From Calidifontibacillus oryziterrae (lineage in GTDB: Bacteria; Bacillota; Bacilli; Bacillales; Bacillaceae_J): 64,000 nt of DNA. Each line of letters opens with the position of its first letter. Within the stretch, counting starts at the first letter, position 1. The stretch is taken from assembly GCF_000331575.1 (NCBI RefSeq), contig NZ_ANOK01000003.1, forward strand, positions 552,365 through 616,364. The letters run 5' to 3'. The notes under the pieces were generated by a model. It did no database searches, was not told where the DNA came from, and saw only the letters and a list, made by a program, of their open reading frames with translations. Of the stretch, positions 37,032 through 45,226 are shown piece by piece. The position numbers and the translations under genes were made by a program.

Positions 37032-37650
37032 AAAATAGTACCTAAAATAATTGAGTACATAAGTATACTACATAGTGAATATGAGTACTAAATGTAATTT
37101 AGTACATAACTATTCTATATAGTAAATACAAGTACTTAATATTGCAATGTAAAATTTTAATATTATCAATTATTTTCATGAAAAATAGCCTCAACAAAAT
37201 GGATGGAGCTACTTTTTGGAGTAATACTGTCCCTTTGGTAGAATCCTGTACGTATAAGTGATCGTATTTTCACCAAAACTTACAGGTTGAGAGCCACTCG
37301 CTTTAAATTCGGAATACATGTGGACAATAGATCCGTTATTTTATAAAATTCCTACTTTAAAAAGGTTATTACGGACACCAGATCCGTTATTTAACGAAAA
37401 TTGTGAGAAAAACCTGCCTTGGGAAAGAAATAGCGGAAGCTGTGTCCGATAAATTCAAAATTATAGCCATTCCCCACCAATTAACGGATCCACTGTCCGT
37501 TACTAATAATAGACCGAAAAATCAGGTGATTACTAGGCATCAAATTAGTAACTAACAACGGACTTTTACTAATTTTTGTCTATTATATTTTTGACGGTGC
37601 AATTTTATAACAATATTGCTAAGCATTATCATCTTTCATTGTTCGCAAAC

Positions 37651-37742
37651 AGTGTATCTTGCAATATTCCTAAAGTGTATCTTGCAACATTTTTAAAGTG
37701 TATCTTGCAACATTTTTAAAGTGTATCTTGCAATATTCCTAA
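37651..37742. repeat. four tandem 23-bp repeats
   Basis: The 23-base unit starts AGTGTATCTTGCAA. Copies start at 37651, 37674, 37697 and 37720. The first and last end in TATTCCTAA and the two middle ones in CATTTTTAA. A decayed fifth unit (AGTGTAATTCTTGG) follows. There are no spacers, so it is not a CRISPR array. Confidence 0.8.
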
Positions 37743-37806
37743 ACAGTGTAATTCTTGGAATTTTGGTGGTAATGCCATTCTTTCCATTACTCATAAGGAA
37801 GAAAAT

Positions 37807-38616
37807 CTACTCATAAGGCAGAAAATCTATTGATTTGGCCTGGTACATATTATCACGATATTCATAAATAATGACAACCTCTCCAATGAAACCTGCTGGA
37901 GAAATTTGTGCAGCCATCGTCACAATTAGTTGATTGTTTCTTACTTCAAAATCTATAATACTGCCGAAGGCAACATCGTCAAATAGGTTTGTAGGCTGAA
38001 TTTCTAAAGGCGTTATATCTACGACTGATGTCTTGTCACCTACTCGAATTTCGGCTTGAGTTGGCGATAGTTTAGTTTTTACATTTTTATATAAAACAGC
38101 TAGCGGGTGATCAACAAGGACCTCGCTGAAACGTTCATTGTCTGTATTAAAAACATAAACTTCATCCAATAATACACCAGACCCGTAGCCTTTGTTTAAA
38201 ATGATAATAAGCTCTTTGTTTTCATCCTGATTAATATTTTCATAAATGATTAGTGGAGCGTATGTAGGATTATGAGCTAAGCTTAACCAAAATGGTCTCG
38301 AGTACAATGTTCCTTTGAAATCTATTTTAAAGTCGTAGTAGAAATCGTCTGTCTTTTTTGCGTACAAAAAAATTTGATCTTCGTTAGATTTCGTGACCAT
38401 TTCATAGCCATCTGGGATATTTTTTGATGAGGCAACGAAATCATTTTTACTAGAAATATTACCTTTTTCATCCCCTACCGGATCATCATTAACTGTCGTA
38501 ATGGCGTTTTCCTTCTCGGATTTCTTCCCTCTCCCATCCCCATCGATTGCTGCTTCTACTTTCAAAAAAACAAAGAAAATCAAGATGGCTACAAATAAGC
38601 CTATGTATTTTTTCAT
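37807..38616 (-). CDS. secreted or membrane-anchored protein of unknown function
   Basis: The 269-residue product has an N-terminal signal or anchor (IGLFVAILIFFVFLKVEA), a low-complexity linker, and a beta-rich domain resembling FG-GAP/VCBS-like surface proteins (YENINQDENKELIIILNKGYG). Not firmly recognised. The ATG at 38616 follows GAGGTG. It is divergent from the DUF2087 gene. Confidence 0.65.
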   Translation of the reverse strand: MKKYIGLFVAILIFFVFLKVEAAIDGDGRGKKSEKENAITTVNDDPVGDEKGNISSKNDFVASSKNIPDGYEMVTKSNEDQIFLYAKKTDDFYYDFKIDFKGTLYSRPFWLSLAHNPTYAPLIIYENINQDENKELIIILNKGYGSGVLLDEVYVFNTDNERFSEVLVDHPLAVLYKNVKTKLSPTQAEIRVGDKTSVVDITPLEIQPTNLFDDVAFGSIIDFEVRNNQLIVTMAAQISPAGFIGEVVIIYEYRDNMYQAKSIDFLPYE

Positions 38617-38737
38617 AAACAACACCTCATGATCGTTTGTCTGCTAACTTGATCCTTCGAACGAGCTATTTCTTAAATTTTACCTATTTTACCAATTTAA
38701 CCTATTGTACCATAAGAATAGAACAGCTTTTAATAGT

Positions 38738-38766
38738 TTGACATTAAGTAAATTTTATTATATTAT
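38738..38766 (+). promoter_or_regulatory. sigma-A promoter of the DUF2087 gene
   Basis: TTGACA (38738-38743) and TATTAT (38761-38766) are 17 bases apart, 70 bases before the GTG start. Confidence 0.7.
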
Positions 38767-38835
38767 GTTCGTTGTTTGATAAACAATTATAAAATACGTT
38801 TATATTTAATATAAACTTTGATAGGATGTGTTTGT

Positions 38836-39594
38836 GTGATTAATATATCAGAACAGTTTTGGAATGCTTCATTAGAAGAACTAAAACGTGGTTATATTCA
38901 AGATGCTGATTGTTATACTTGCCTGTTATGTGGTGAAAAATTGGAAAAGGGTGTTATTTATCCTCATGAAGATGTTTTTTATGAAGCTGAACGGTACATG
39001 CGTCTTCATATCGAACGAACTCACCTATCGGTATTTGAATACTTGATCGGACTTGATAAAAAACTGACAGGTTTAACCGAACATCAGAATCATCTCCTTC
39101 GCCTTTTTTATCAAGGGAAAAATGATAAAGAGGTTCAAAGTGAGCTAGGGATTGGAAGTACTTCGACGATTAGACATCACCGTTTTGCGTTAAAAGAAAA
39201 GGAGCGCCAAGCGAAGACCTTTTTAGCAATTATGGAACTATTAAAAGAAAAAGATCATTATGCTCCCGCATTTATCCAACCGCATAAGACTGCCAAAATG
39301 GTTGATGACAGATACGCTGTAACAGAAGACGAACAACAAGAAATCATCAAAAAGTTTTTTCCCGAAGGGATAACTGGTCGTTTGACGAAATTTCCACCGA
39401 AAGAAAAACAGCGATTGATCGTTCTTCGAGAAATTACAAAGCGATTCAAACGAGATACCACATATACAGAAAAAGACATAAATCATCTACTAAATGAAAT
39501 ATATGACGATTATGTCATGTTGCGCAGGTACTTAATCGAATACGGCTTTTTGGATCGAAAGTCAGATGGTAGCCAATATTGGTTAAAAAAATAA
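38836..39594 (+). CDS. zinc-finger / LuxR-type HTH / DUF2087 regulator
   Basis: The 252-residue protein has an N-terminal CYTCLLCGEKL and HIERTH pair that can bind zinc, a LuxR-like helix-turn-helix (LTEHQNHLLRLFYQGKNDKE then GIGSTSTIRHHRFALKEKE), and a C-terminal DUF2087 domain (GRLTKFPPKEKQRLIVLREI to GSQYWLKK). DUF2087 occurs in transcription factors of Bacilli. The start is GTG 38836 with AGGATG upstream. It precedes a GIY-YIG gene by 13 bases, a common pairing in Bacillus. Confidence 0.85.
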   Translation: MINISEQFWNASLEELKRGYIQDADCYTCLLCGEKLEKGVIYPHEDVFYEAERYMRLHIERTHLSVFEYLIGLDKKLTGLTEHQNHLLRLFYQGKNDKEVQSELGIGSTSTIRHHRFALKEKERQAKTFLAIMELLKEKDHYAPAFIQPHKTAKMVDDRYAVTEDEQQEIIKKFFPEGITGRLTKFPPKEKQRLIVLREITKRFKRDTTYTEKDINHLLNEIYDDYVMLRRYLIEYGFLDRKSDGSQYWLKK

Positions 39595-39607
39595 CGAAAG
39601 ATTGTGA

Positions 39608-39973
39608 GTGAATGAAATGAACCGTAAAAAGGAATTAAAAGCGCTTTACAAAGAAATTCCGGTTGAGGCTGGTATTTTTCAAATAAAAAATAATGAAAAT
39701 GGGAAGATTTTTATCGGTAGTACAAGAAATTTTAAAACGTTAAACGGATTACAATTCAGTCTTGAAGCGGGTACACATACGAATAAAGGGCTACAAGAAG
39801 AATGGAATCAATATGGGAAAGATGCTTTCAGTATTGATGTTTTAGAAACACTCAAAAAGAAAGACGATCCATATTTCACTGAAAAAGAAGCGTTGTTAGA
39901 GTTGGAAAATAAATGGTTAGATCAACTGCAACCGTACGGAGAAAAAGGTTATAACAAGAAGAAAATCCGATAA
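39608..39973 (+). CDS. GIY-YIG family protein
   Basis: The 121-residue protein has a GIY-YIG-like core: AGIFQIKN (GIY position) and KIFIGSTRN (YIG position), then the arginine region, and EKEALLELENKWLDQLQPYG with the conserved glutamate or asparagine area. The Tyr residues are replaced by Phe (GIF, FIG), as in many relatives, so activity is uncertain. The start may be GTG 39608 or ATG 39617. It forms an operon with the DUF2087 regulator. Confidence 0.8.
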   Translation: MNEMNRKKELKALYKEIPVEAGIFQIKNNENGKIFIGSTRNFKTLNGLQFSLEAGTHTNKGLQEEWNQYGKDAFSIDVLETLKKKDDPYFTEKEALLELENKWLDQLQPYGEKGYNKKKIR

Positions 39974-40011
39974 CCTAATTCAGTCTTACCCCTAATTTGT
40001 TGTGAGCAGTA

Positions 40012-40122
40012 TATTTACAATTACTCAGCATTAGAGAATGAATCAAATTATTTACAATTGTTCGTCATTTGGTAATGAACCAAGATATTTACAATTGGTC
40101 GTCAATAGGTAATGAATTGAAT
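40012..40122. repeat. three diverged 37-bp direct repeats
   Basis: Each unit opens TATTTACAATT and has a TAGAGAATGAA or GGTAATGAA core about 25 bases later. Three copies lie in tandem with several differences each. Confidence 0.6.
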
Positions 40123-40219
40123 CTAATATAAACACATACTAACATTAGTGTAACAGACCAAGGGCTGTCCGATAAGTCCTTAAAAAGATTAAAAATATGC
40201 TAAAAATTGGTGATTTTGA

Positions 40220-40335
40220 AGAGTGAATGCGGTGACTCCTGCGGGACTAGCAAGCGAACCGAGACCGTGGACTGAGCGTAGCGAGGGAATCGGCTCGGTG
40301 TTTGCCCTAAGGTCCGCGTCCGCCATAGCGATCAA
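40220..40335. repeat. GC-rich intergenic element (ACTCCTGCGGGA type)
   Basis: The segment begins with GTGAATGCGGTGACTCCTGC and is richer in G+C than the DNA around it. GCAAGCGAACCGAG pairs with GGCTCGGTGTTTGCC. Elements starting ACTCCTGCGGGA recur between genes of many Bacillaceae. It has no coding capacity. Confidence 0.6.
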
Positions 40336-40355
40336 AATCACCATATTTATTGGGA

Positions 40356-40409
40356 TTAAAAAAAAGAGGCTGTCAAAAGCCATTAATTATGACTTTTTAG
40401 ACAGCCCCC
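40356..40409 (-). terminator. terminator of the sigma/DUF4179 operon
   Basis: On the minus strand GGCTGTC pairs with GACAGCC (40400-40406 with 40368-40374), with inner AAAAGTC/GCTTTT pairing, followed by CTCTTTTTTTT. It starts ten bases past the stop. Confidence 0.9.
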
Positions 40410-40418
40410 TACACAGAA

Positions 40419-41723
40419 TTATCGAATTTGAATTTCAATTTCTCCATACGTAATTGGTTTTGGGAACTTAAAGGTTTTAAGCTGTAAACCTTTCGTTTCT
40501 TTCGTGACATATTCTTGCTTGAAGCTGTTACCTTCAATTCTTTCAGGTAATGGCTTTTCTTCGGAAATTAAATTATTTCCATTCTCATCAATAACCATAA
40601 TTGCATTAGATGATGCATGATCGTCGATAACAGCATCACTTTGAACTTCATAGGAAACAACGACCTTGTCTTTCAAATAAGACACATCTGTAACAACTAC
40701 TTTTCCAACCTCACCTTGATCCATCGTTACCGGAAAGCTTTGGTTATCTAATGGGACGACTACTTCTTCATACCCTTCTTCGCTAACAGGGATAATATAA
40801 GGAACGAGCGTTACCTTTTTTGTTCCCTCTTTTAAAGGAGCATAGAGAAATTCGAGTTCGGCAATTTCTTTCCCATTAATTGTTTCGCCACTACCACTGC
40901 CGCTTAAAGGATTGACTATATCCCCACTATCATCGGTTAAGTGGAATTGAAGCTGATACAGTAATAGGCTGTCTTTTTCATCTGCAATACCTTTGACATT
41001 AAGATTCGTTCCTGCTGGACCGATCTTCAAAGAGCTAATTTCAAGTTGAGCAATTTCAGTGTCTTTCACAATTTCTGGGCGAATCACGGTCACTTCATTT
41101 GATTGCTTTACTGGAAATTTAAACTCCCATTTTCCTGGAATTAAACCAACAGCATCAATTCGCATCCTCATATCAAAGTGTTCCGGAAGTTCTTCGGTCG
41201 GATTGATATCGATTATTCCTTTATATTTCTGTGGTGTAATAAACTCTCCTGAATAGCCTGAACTGAAGTTGATGTCTTTTCCGTTTACCTCGATTGTCGG
41301 ACGCTCGAGGTCCCCAATTGCAAACAATGATTCCTGAGTATACCCAAATGTTAAGCGCGTGCCATCATAAAAAACTTCATTAATTGTTAACGTAATTCCG
41401 TTATCCTTTGCTGATTGCTCAACAATTTGGGTTAAGCCCTTTTGTCCTGCTATTTGTAACCCTTCATCGCCAATGTCATTGAAAAATGTCCCGACAATTG
41501 GGAGATGGGATGCCACTTTCGCCATTGCTGGCGAAATCATTGCCGATCCGATAAATAATCCAAATCCAATGACAGCTGCACTACAAGCATATACCGTTAT
41601 TTTCAGCTTTGATTTCTTCGGTTTTGAGCTGCTCAATGTATTTATAATAATTTGGTCTAACTTCTCTGTTGGAACGGTTATTTTATCGATTTCTTTCTTG
41701 AAATTTGGAAATTCGCTATTCAT
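40419..41723 (-). CDS. DUF4179 anti-sigma-type membrane protein
   Basis: The 434-residue protein has a short cytoplasmic N-terminus (about 40 residues), one transmembrane helix (about 42-64) and a large outer domain with DUF4179 features (LPIVGTFFNDIGDEGLQIAG, LTINEVFYDGTRLTFGYTQE). Such proteins hold back a partner ECF sigma factor; the partner gene lies directly upstream and overlaps it by 8 bases. AAAGGAGGAG precedes the ATG. Confidence 0.88.
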   Translation of the reverse strand: MNSEFPNFKKEIDKITVPTEKLDQIIINTLSSSKPKKSKLKITVYACSAAVIGFGLFIGSAMISPAMAKVASHLPIVGTFFNDIGDEGLQIAGQKGLTQIVEQSAKDNGITLTINEVFYDGTRLTFGYTQESLFAIGDLERPTIEVNGKDINFSSGYSGEFITPQKYKGIIDINPTEELPEHFDMRMRIDAVGLIPGKWEFKFPVKQSNEVTVIRPEIVKDTEIAQLEISSLKIGPAGTNLNVKGIADEKDSLLLYQLQFHLTDDSGDIVNPLSGSGSGETINGKEIAELEFLYAPLKEGTKKVTLVPYIIPVSEEGYEEVVVPLDNQSFPVTMDQGEVGKVVVTDVSYLKDKVVVSYEVQSDAVIDDHASSNAIMVIDENGNNLISEEKPLPERIEGNSFKQEYVTKETKGLQLKTFKFPKPITYGEIEIQIR

Positions 41724-42240
41724 TTACACACTCCTCCTTTAGCTTTTCTCTTAACATTTGGAGCCCACGATGAATGTTTGTTTTTACCGTACCCTCCGGA
41801 CAATCTAAAACTTCAGAAATTTGCTTCACTGAGTAATCTTTATAAAAACGTAGGAGTAAAACAGTCTTATACTTTTCATCTAATTCGAGAACGGTATGAA
41901 GTAAATCATGATTACTTTCTTTTGGCACGTAAGGATTTGTTTTACTTTCTAACACGTCCCGTTCCATTGGGATAATTCTTTCCTTCTTTCTTAAAAATTC
42001 AATCGCTGTATTGATGAGAATTCTAGTAATCCAAGTTGAGAAATATTGTTCTTTTTTTAAATTTTTAATAGAGATAAATGCTTTAAAGACTGTTTCTTGA
42101 AAAACTTCGAGAGCATCGACTTCATTTTTCATATAAATGTAGGCCATCTTGTAAAGCTTTTCTTTTTCTTCATCAATCAGTTCCTGAAAAGCTTTATTAT
42201 TTCCTTTCTTTGCGCGTTTCACTTTATTTATATGTGACAA
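41716..42240 (-). CDS. ECF RNA polymerase sigma factor
   Basis: This 174-residue sigma-70 factor has region 2 (DALEVFQETVFKAFISIKNL, FSTWITRILINTAIEFLRKK) and region 4 (LLLRFYKDYSVKQISEVLDC, GTVKTNIHRGLQMLREKL). It starts with TTG after AAAGGAGGAG. It is co-transcribed with its DUF4179 regulator. The signal is unknown. Confidence 0.93.
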   Translation of the reverse strand: MSHINKVKRAKKGNNKAFQELIDEEKEKLYKMAYIYMKNEVDALEVFQETVFKAFISIKNLKKEQYFSTWITRILINTAIEFLRKKERIIPMERDVLESKTNPYVPKESNHDLLHTVLELDEKYKTVLLLRFYKDYSVKQISEVLDCPEGTVKTNIHRGLQMLREKLKEECVNE

Positions 42241-42406
42241 AATTGCTCCTCCTTTCTTCTACTTGTTAGATAAACGAGTCATTAAAAACGTTTCAGAAAT
42301 TTCGATATTCATGAAATAAGGTAATGGGAAATTCGAATTCATTTCTCATTACCTTTATGAAAAAATACGAAGGCATTTATGTCCTTTTGAAATTTATTTA
42401 AGCGAA

Positions 42407-42855
42407 TTATCTCATTTTTAAACCGCGATATATGATCAGTATAAGTATTACTAGTAAACTTACTAGTACAACTATACTGCGATGATTCTCAAGTGCCGAC
42501 TCCACTTTTCTTATTATAATTTCCGATAACGGTTCAGGGATCGGCTCATTGCGTGTTTCCGCATAGGTTATCCTTCCATGGTACCGTTGCTTCCTTCCGT
42601 GGTACCATGGATTCCTTCCGTGGTAACGTGGATTCCTTCCGTGGTAACGTGGATTCCTTCCGTGGTACCGTTGCTTCCTTCCGTGGTATCGTAGCTTCCT
42701 ACCATGGTACCGGAACTTCCTTCCGTGGTATGAATAGATACATCTACTCTTGTTAACTGTGATAGATCAGTTTGCGGACTGGTCTTTTCACTTGAACAAC
42801 CAACTATTAACACGATCATAGCAAATAAATAAAGAATATTTCGTAGTTTGTTCAT
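42407..42855 (-). pseudogene. heptad-repeat lipoprotein gene broken by a one-base frameshift
   Basis: A lipoprotein signal (FAMIVLIVGC) is followed by seven to eight copies of a 7-residue repeat (TTEGSNG / TTEGIHV) made of 21-base DNA repeats. The frame stops at 42568 right after the last repeat. In the next frame the DNA stays open for about 50 codons down to TAA 42407 and encodes ETRNEPIPEPLSEIIIRKVE, then a strong membrane helix (SIVVLVSLLVILILIIY) with a basic end. Restoring one A in GGA(A)TAACC, as in the other repeats (GGAATCCAC), rejoins the two. So the gene is either broken, phase variable or has a sequence error. Confidence 0.75.
42568..42725 (-). repeat. 21-bp tandem repeats inside the lipoprotein gene
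   Basis: The minus-strand unit is ACCACGGAAGGAAGCAACGG plus T, with about seven copies and a few changes each (ATC CAC, TAC GAT variants). It contains GGTACC in many copies. The period is a multiple of three, so copy-number changes keep the frame. Confidence 0.85.
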
Positions 42856-43086
42856 TTTTATCACCCATCTTTATAGACGTACAAAATTGCTAAAATGTTC
42901 CATTCCGAAGGAATTCTTTATCGGAAAAGCGATAAGGCCATCTATATAGACATATTACATTGGTAAAATGTTCTAGTGTAAGTTGGATTTTTATTAAAAA
43001 AGATTTCCTTGCATGATTTTAATAAAATAAATAAAACCTATCTCCTGCTGTTCTGAGCTAGAGTAGGTTTTCAAGGTTTTAGTTAT

Positions 43087-43518
43087 TCATTTTTCACTTT
43101 TATTTGGATACGTCTGTTGCAGAAACTTCAGCGATTGAGTTATTAATTCTTTTAAAATATCGACATTTATATCTGCTACTTTGTTAATGTAAACACACCC
43201 TTTTCCCTTCGTGTGTTTCCCAAAATCACTTAGTAATTCATCCCCGTCTGGATCGCAAGTTGCAAAATACAAACTAATTTTTGCTTTTCGTGGAGAAAAG
43301 CCGACAAGCGGTGCGTCTCCTTCGTGACCTGAAGCATATTTGTAATGGTAACTGCCAAAGCCTATAATACTTGTTCCCCAGATTTTAGCTGGGTACCCTG
43401 TTGTTTCTGTAAAAATTTCTAATAATTTATATGCGTCGTCACGTTTTTTTGGATTTTCTACTTTTTCAATAAATTCAAGCACACTACTATCATTTTCTCT
43501 TGTTTTCTGTTCATACAA
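43087..43518 (-). CDS. DUF1801 protein
   Basis: The 143-residue protein matches the DUF1801/YdhG family (FIEKVENPKKRDDAYKLLEI, YPAKIWGTSIIGFGSYHYKY, GFSPRKAKISLYF, GKGCVYINKVADINVDILKE). The fold is frataxin-like; the function is unknown. It starts with TTG; GGAGG lies about 12 bases upstream. Confidence 0.88.
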   Translation of the reverse strand: MYEQKTRENDSSVLEFIEKVENPKKRDDAYKLLEIFTETTGYPAKIWGTSIIGFGSYHYKYASGHEGDAPLVGFSPRKAKISLYFATCDPDGDELLSDFGKHTKGKGCVYINKVADINVDILKELITQSLKFLQQTYPNKSEK

Positions 43519-43567
43519 AACTAGCGACTACCTCCTTTTTGCATCACTAATTAATGGTTGCTTTCAC

Positions 43568-44392
43568 TCAACTATTATTCACAATTGTAATCAAGCTTAT
43601 TTGGCTTTGATTTAAAAACCGAATCGGAATCACACTCGTACCAAGTCCACTATCGATATATAGGTGTTGATTTTCTTTTAGGCGGTATATCCCTTTGTCT
43701 AATTTTGGGAAAAGTCCTTGATCTGGAGCCACAACTGCGCCTATAAATGGAAGTCTCACTTGTCCACCATGGGTATGTCCGCTCAGAATTAGATCAGCTT
43801 GTATCATTTCAAATTGTTTTATTATATCTGGAGAATGGGATAGCATGATCGTGTATAATTCGTTATTCGTAGTAAGAAATGCTTGATCTACATTTTCATG
43901 GTTGGTTGAAAAGTCTGCAACCCCAACTAAGTTAAATACTGCATGATTTAGAGTTAGTTGCTTGTTTCCGTTATCAAGAATCGTAACATTCCGTTTTTGT
44001 AGACCGTCAAAAAATTCATGCGTATTTACATTTTCCCACTCGTGATTACCAGATACAAAATAAACATTTTCATTAATCGCAGTAAGTTGATCAATAAGAT
44101 AGTAGACATTTTCAAATTTGGCCGTTCGTCGGTCGATGAGATCACCTGTGATAACAATAATGTCTGCATGTAATTCTTCTACAGTATGTAGCAACTTCTC
44201 ATTGTGATCTCGAAACGCTTTGTTATGGACGTCACTAATTTGCAAAATAGTAATCTCGGAACCTTTTGAAATTTTGTCACTATGAAACTCAATTTTATTT
44301 ATCTTAAATGTGTTTGTATCGTAATAAATCCGTGCTAATAAAAATATGAACACAAAGAGAACTATAATAAATGTTAGCCATTTTAAACTCAT
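43568..44392 (-). CDS. calcineurin-like metallophosphoesterase, membrane-anchored (YkuE-like)
   Basis: The 274-residue enzyme has an N-terminal helix (residues 4-21), then the metal-binding set: DVHN, GDLID, GNHEW, LSHSPDI and GHTHGG. YkuE-type enzymes act at the cell surface. Here the retained N-terminal helix should place it outside. AGGATGGTG precedes the ATG. Substrate unknown. Confidence 0.9.
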   Translation of the reverse strand: MSLKWLTFIIVLFVFIFLLARIYYDTNTFKINKIEFHSDKISKGSEITILQISDVHNKAFRDHNEKLLHTVEELHADIIVITGDLIDRRTAKFENVYYLIDQLTAINENVYFVSGNHEWENVNTHEFFDGLQKRNVTILDNGNKQLTLNHAVFNLVGVADFSTNHENVDQAFLTTNNELYTIMLSHSPDIIKQFEMIQADLILSGHTHGGQVRLPFIGAVVAPDQGLFPKLDKGIYRLKENQHLYIDSGLGTSVIPIRFLNQSQISLITIVNNS

Positions 44393-44492
44393 TTAACACC
44401 ATCCTAAATTACGTTCAATTAAAAATTCAAACATTAAATTTATTGTATGTTTATTTATATCATAGTATTTGATTTTATGGGAAATCGCTAGG

Positions 44493-45107
44493 TTAAAAAG
44501 GCTTTAATCCTATCAGTACATAGTAGACATGATCCTTAAGTATCGTAAAAGCTACGTAAATTAAAAGAATTGCCATTATTTTATTAAAGAACATTAGGAT
44601 TCCATTGTTTTTTATTAATTTTGAAAAAAACTGTCCGAGTATGCAATATGTACTTGGGGCACCAATAACCAAAACCATAAATAAGAATGACATAAACGCA
44701 ATATTTATACCAGTTATATTATTAGCTGGAAAATTAATAGTTGCTATCGGTAAAGCCGTCAAAGAGGCTTTTGGATTAAAGAGTTGCATTAAAAACCCAT
44801 CTTTAAAGGTGATTGTATTATTCTTCGAAGAAGGATGAATTTCTATTTTTTCTGTATAGATCTTATAGGCTAAATAAATAATATAACAACTACCAACCAA
44901 GCTAATATAGATTAAGTATTCTTTCTTTATTAATTTTTCTCCTGAATAACCATAAATGATAAATAATAAAAACATAGCTACTCCTACACCAACAAAGAAA
45001 CTGAAAGAGCTTTTGAATTTTTTATTAAAACCCTGATTGGCACCTAAAAGGTTAACGGGTCCAGGAGTATACATAACCCCGATACCATATAGAAACATTT
45101 CTAACAT
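44493..45107 (-). CDS. LysE-family amino-acid exporter
   Basis: The 204-residue transporter has five to six helices and the LysE/RhtB start (YGIGVMYTPGPVNLLGANQG) and FLMQLFNPKASLTALPIATI. It probably exports an amino acid or related compound. It is divergent from a MocR-type regulator with a shared palindrome, which likely controls it. AAGGAGGG precedes the ATG. Confidence 0.9.
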   Translation of the reverse strand: MLEMFLYGIGVMYTPGPVNLLGANQGFNKKFKSSFSFFVGVGVAMFLLFIIYGYSGEKLIKKEYLIYISLVGSCYIIYLAYKIYTEKIEIHPSSKNNTITFKDGFLMQLFNPKASLTALPIATINFPANNITGINIAFMSFLFMVLVIGAPSTYCILGQFFSKLIKNNGILMFFNKIMAILLIYVAFTILKDHVYYVLIGLKPF

Positions 45108-45178
45108 ATTTGCCCTCCTTATAAGAATCTTTAAAACTTGTATTTTTTCATAGCTTTATTTTAAAATATACATAAAAA

Positions 45179-45202
45179 TGGTACAATTTCAGAATTGTAC
45201 CA
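45179..45202. promoter_or_regulatory. palindromic operator between the LysE and MocR genes
   Basis: TGGTACAATT and AATTGTACCA form a perfect 10-bp inverted repeat with a 4-base spacer. On the minus strand its inner part gives TTGTAC followed at 17 bases by TAAAAT (-10), so it overlaps the likely promoter of the exporter gene. Confidence 0.7.
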
Positions 45203-45226
45203 ATTACAATTTGAGGTAATAATAAA

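Larger units (their letters stand above)
36889..37806. other. 918-bp non-coding, repeat-rich region
   Basis: No gene could be supported. The part near the PadR gene carries the 25-bp repeats and further AGTAC motifs up to 37135. Between 37325 and 37545 GATCCGTTAT occurs directly (37330, 37381) and inverted (AACGGATCC near 37482), with CCGTTACT and GTGTCCGATAAA variants. From 37651 there are four 23-bp repeats. It may be a graveyard of repeats or hold an unseen RNA. Confidence 0.6.
39974..40355. other. gene-free stretch with two repeat types
   Basis: No gene was found. It contains the diverged 37-bp direct repeats (40012-40122), a lone GGGCTGTCC end (40162-40170) and the GC-rich element (40220-40335). 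Confidence 0.6.

Noticed and set aside
36957..37742. Possible CRISPR arrays (25-bp and 23-bp repeats).
   Set aside because: The units are directly joined without spacers, and no cas genes are in the window.
40161..40409. Possible insertion sequence bounded by GGGCTGTCC and GGACAGCCC-like ends.
   Set aside because: The interior has no transposase or remnant; the right end alone is a terminator. The inner GC-rich part is a separate repeat type.
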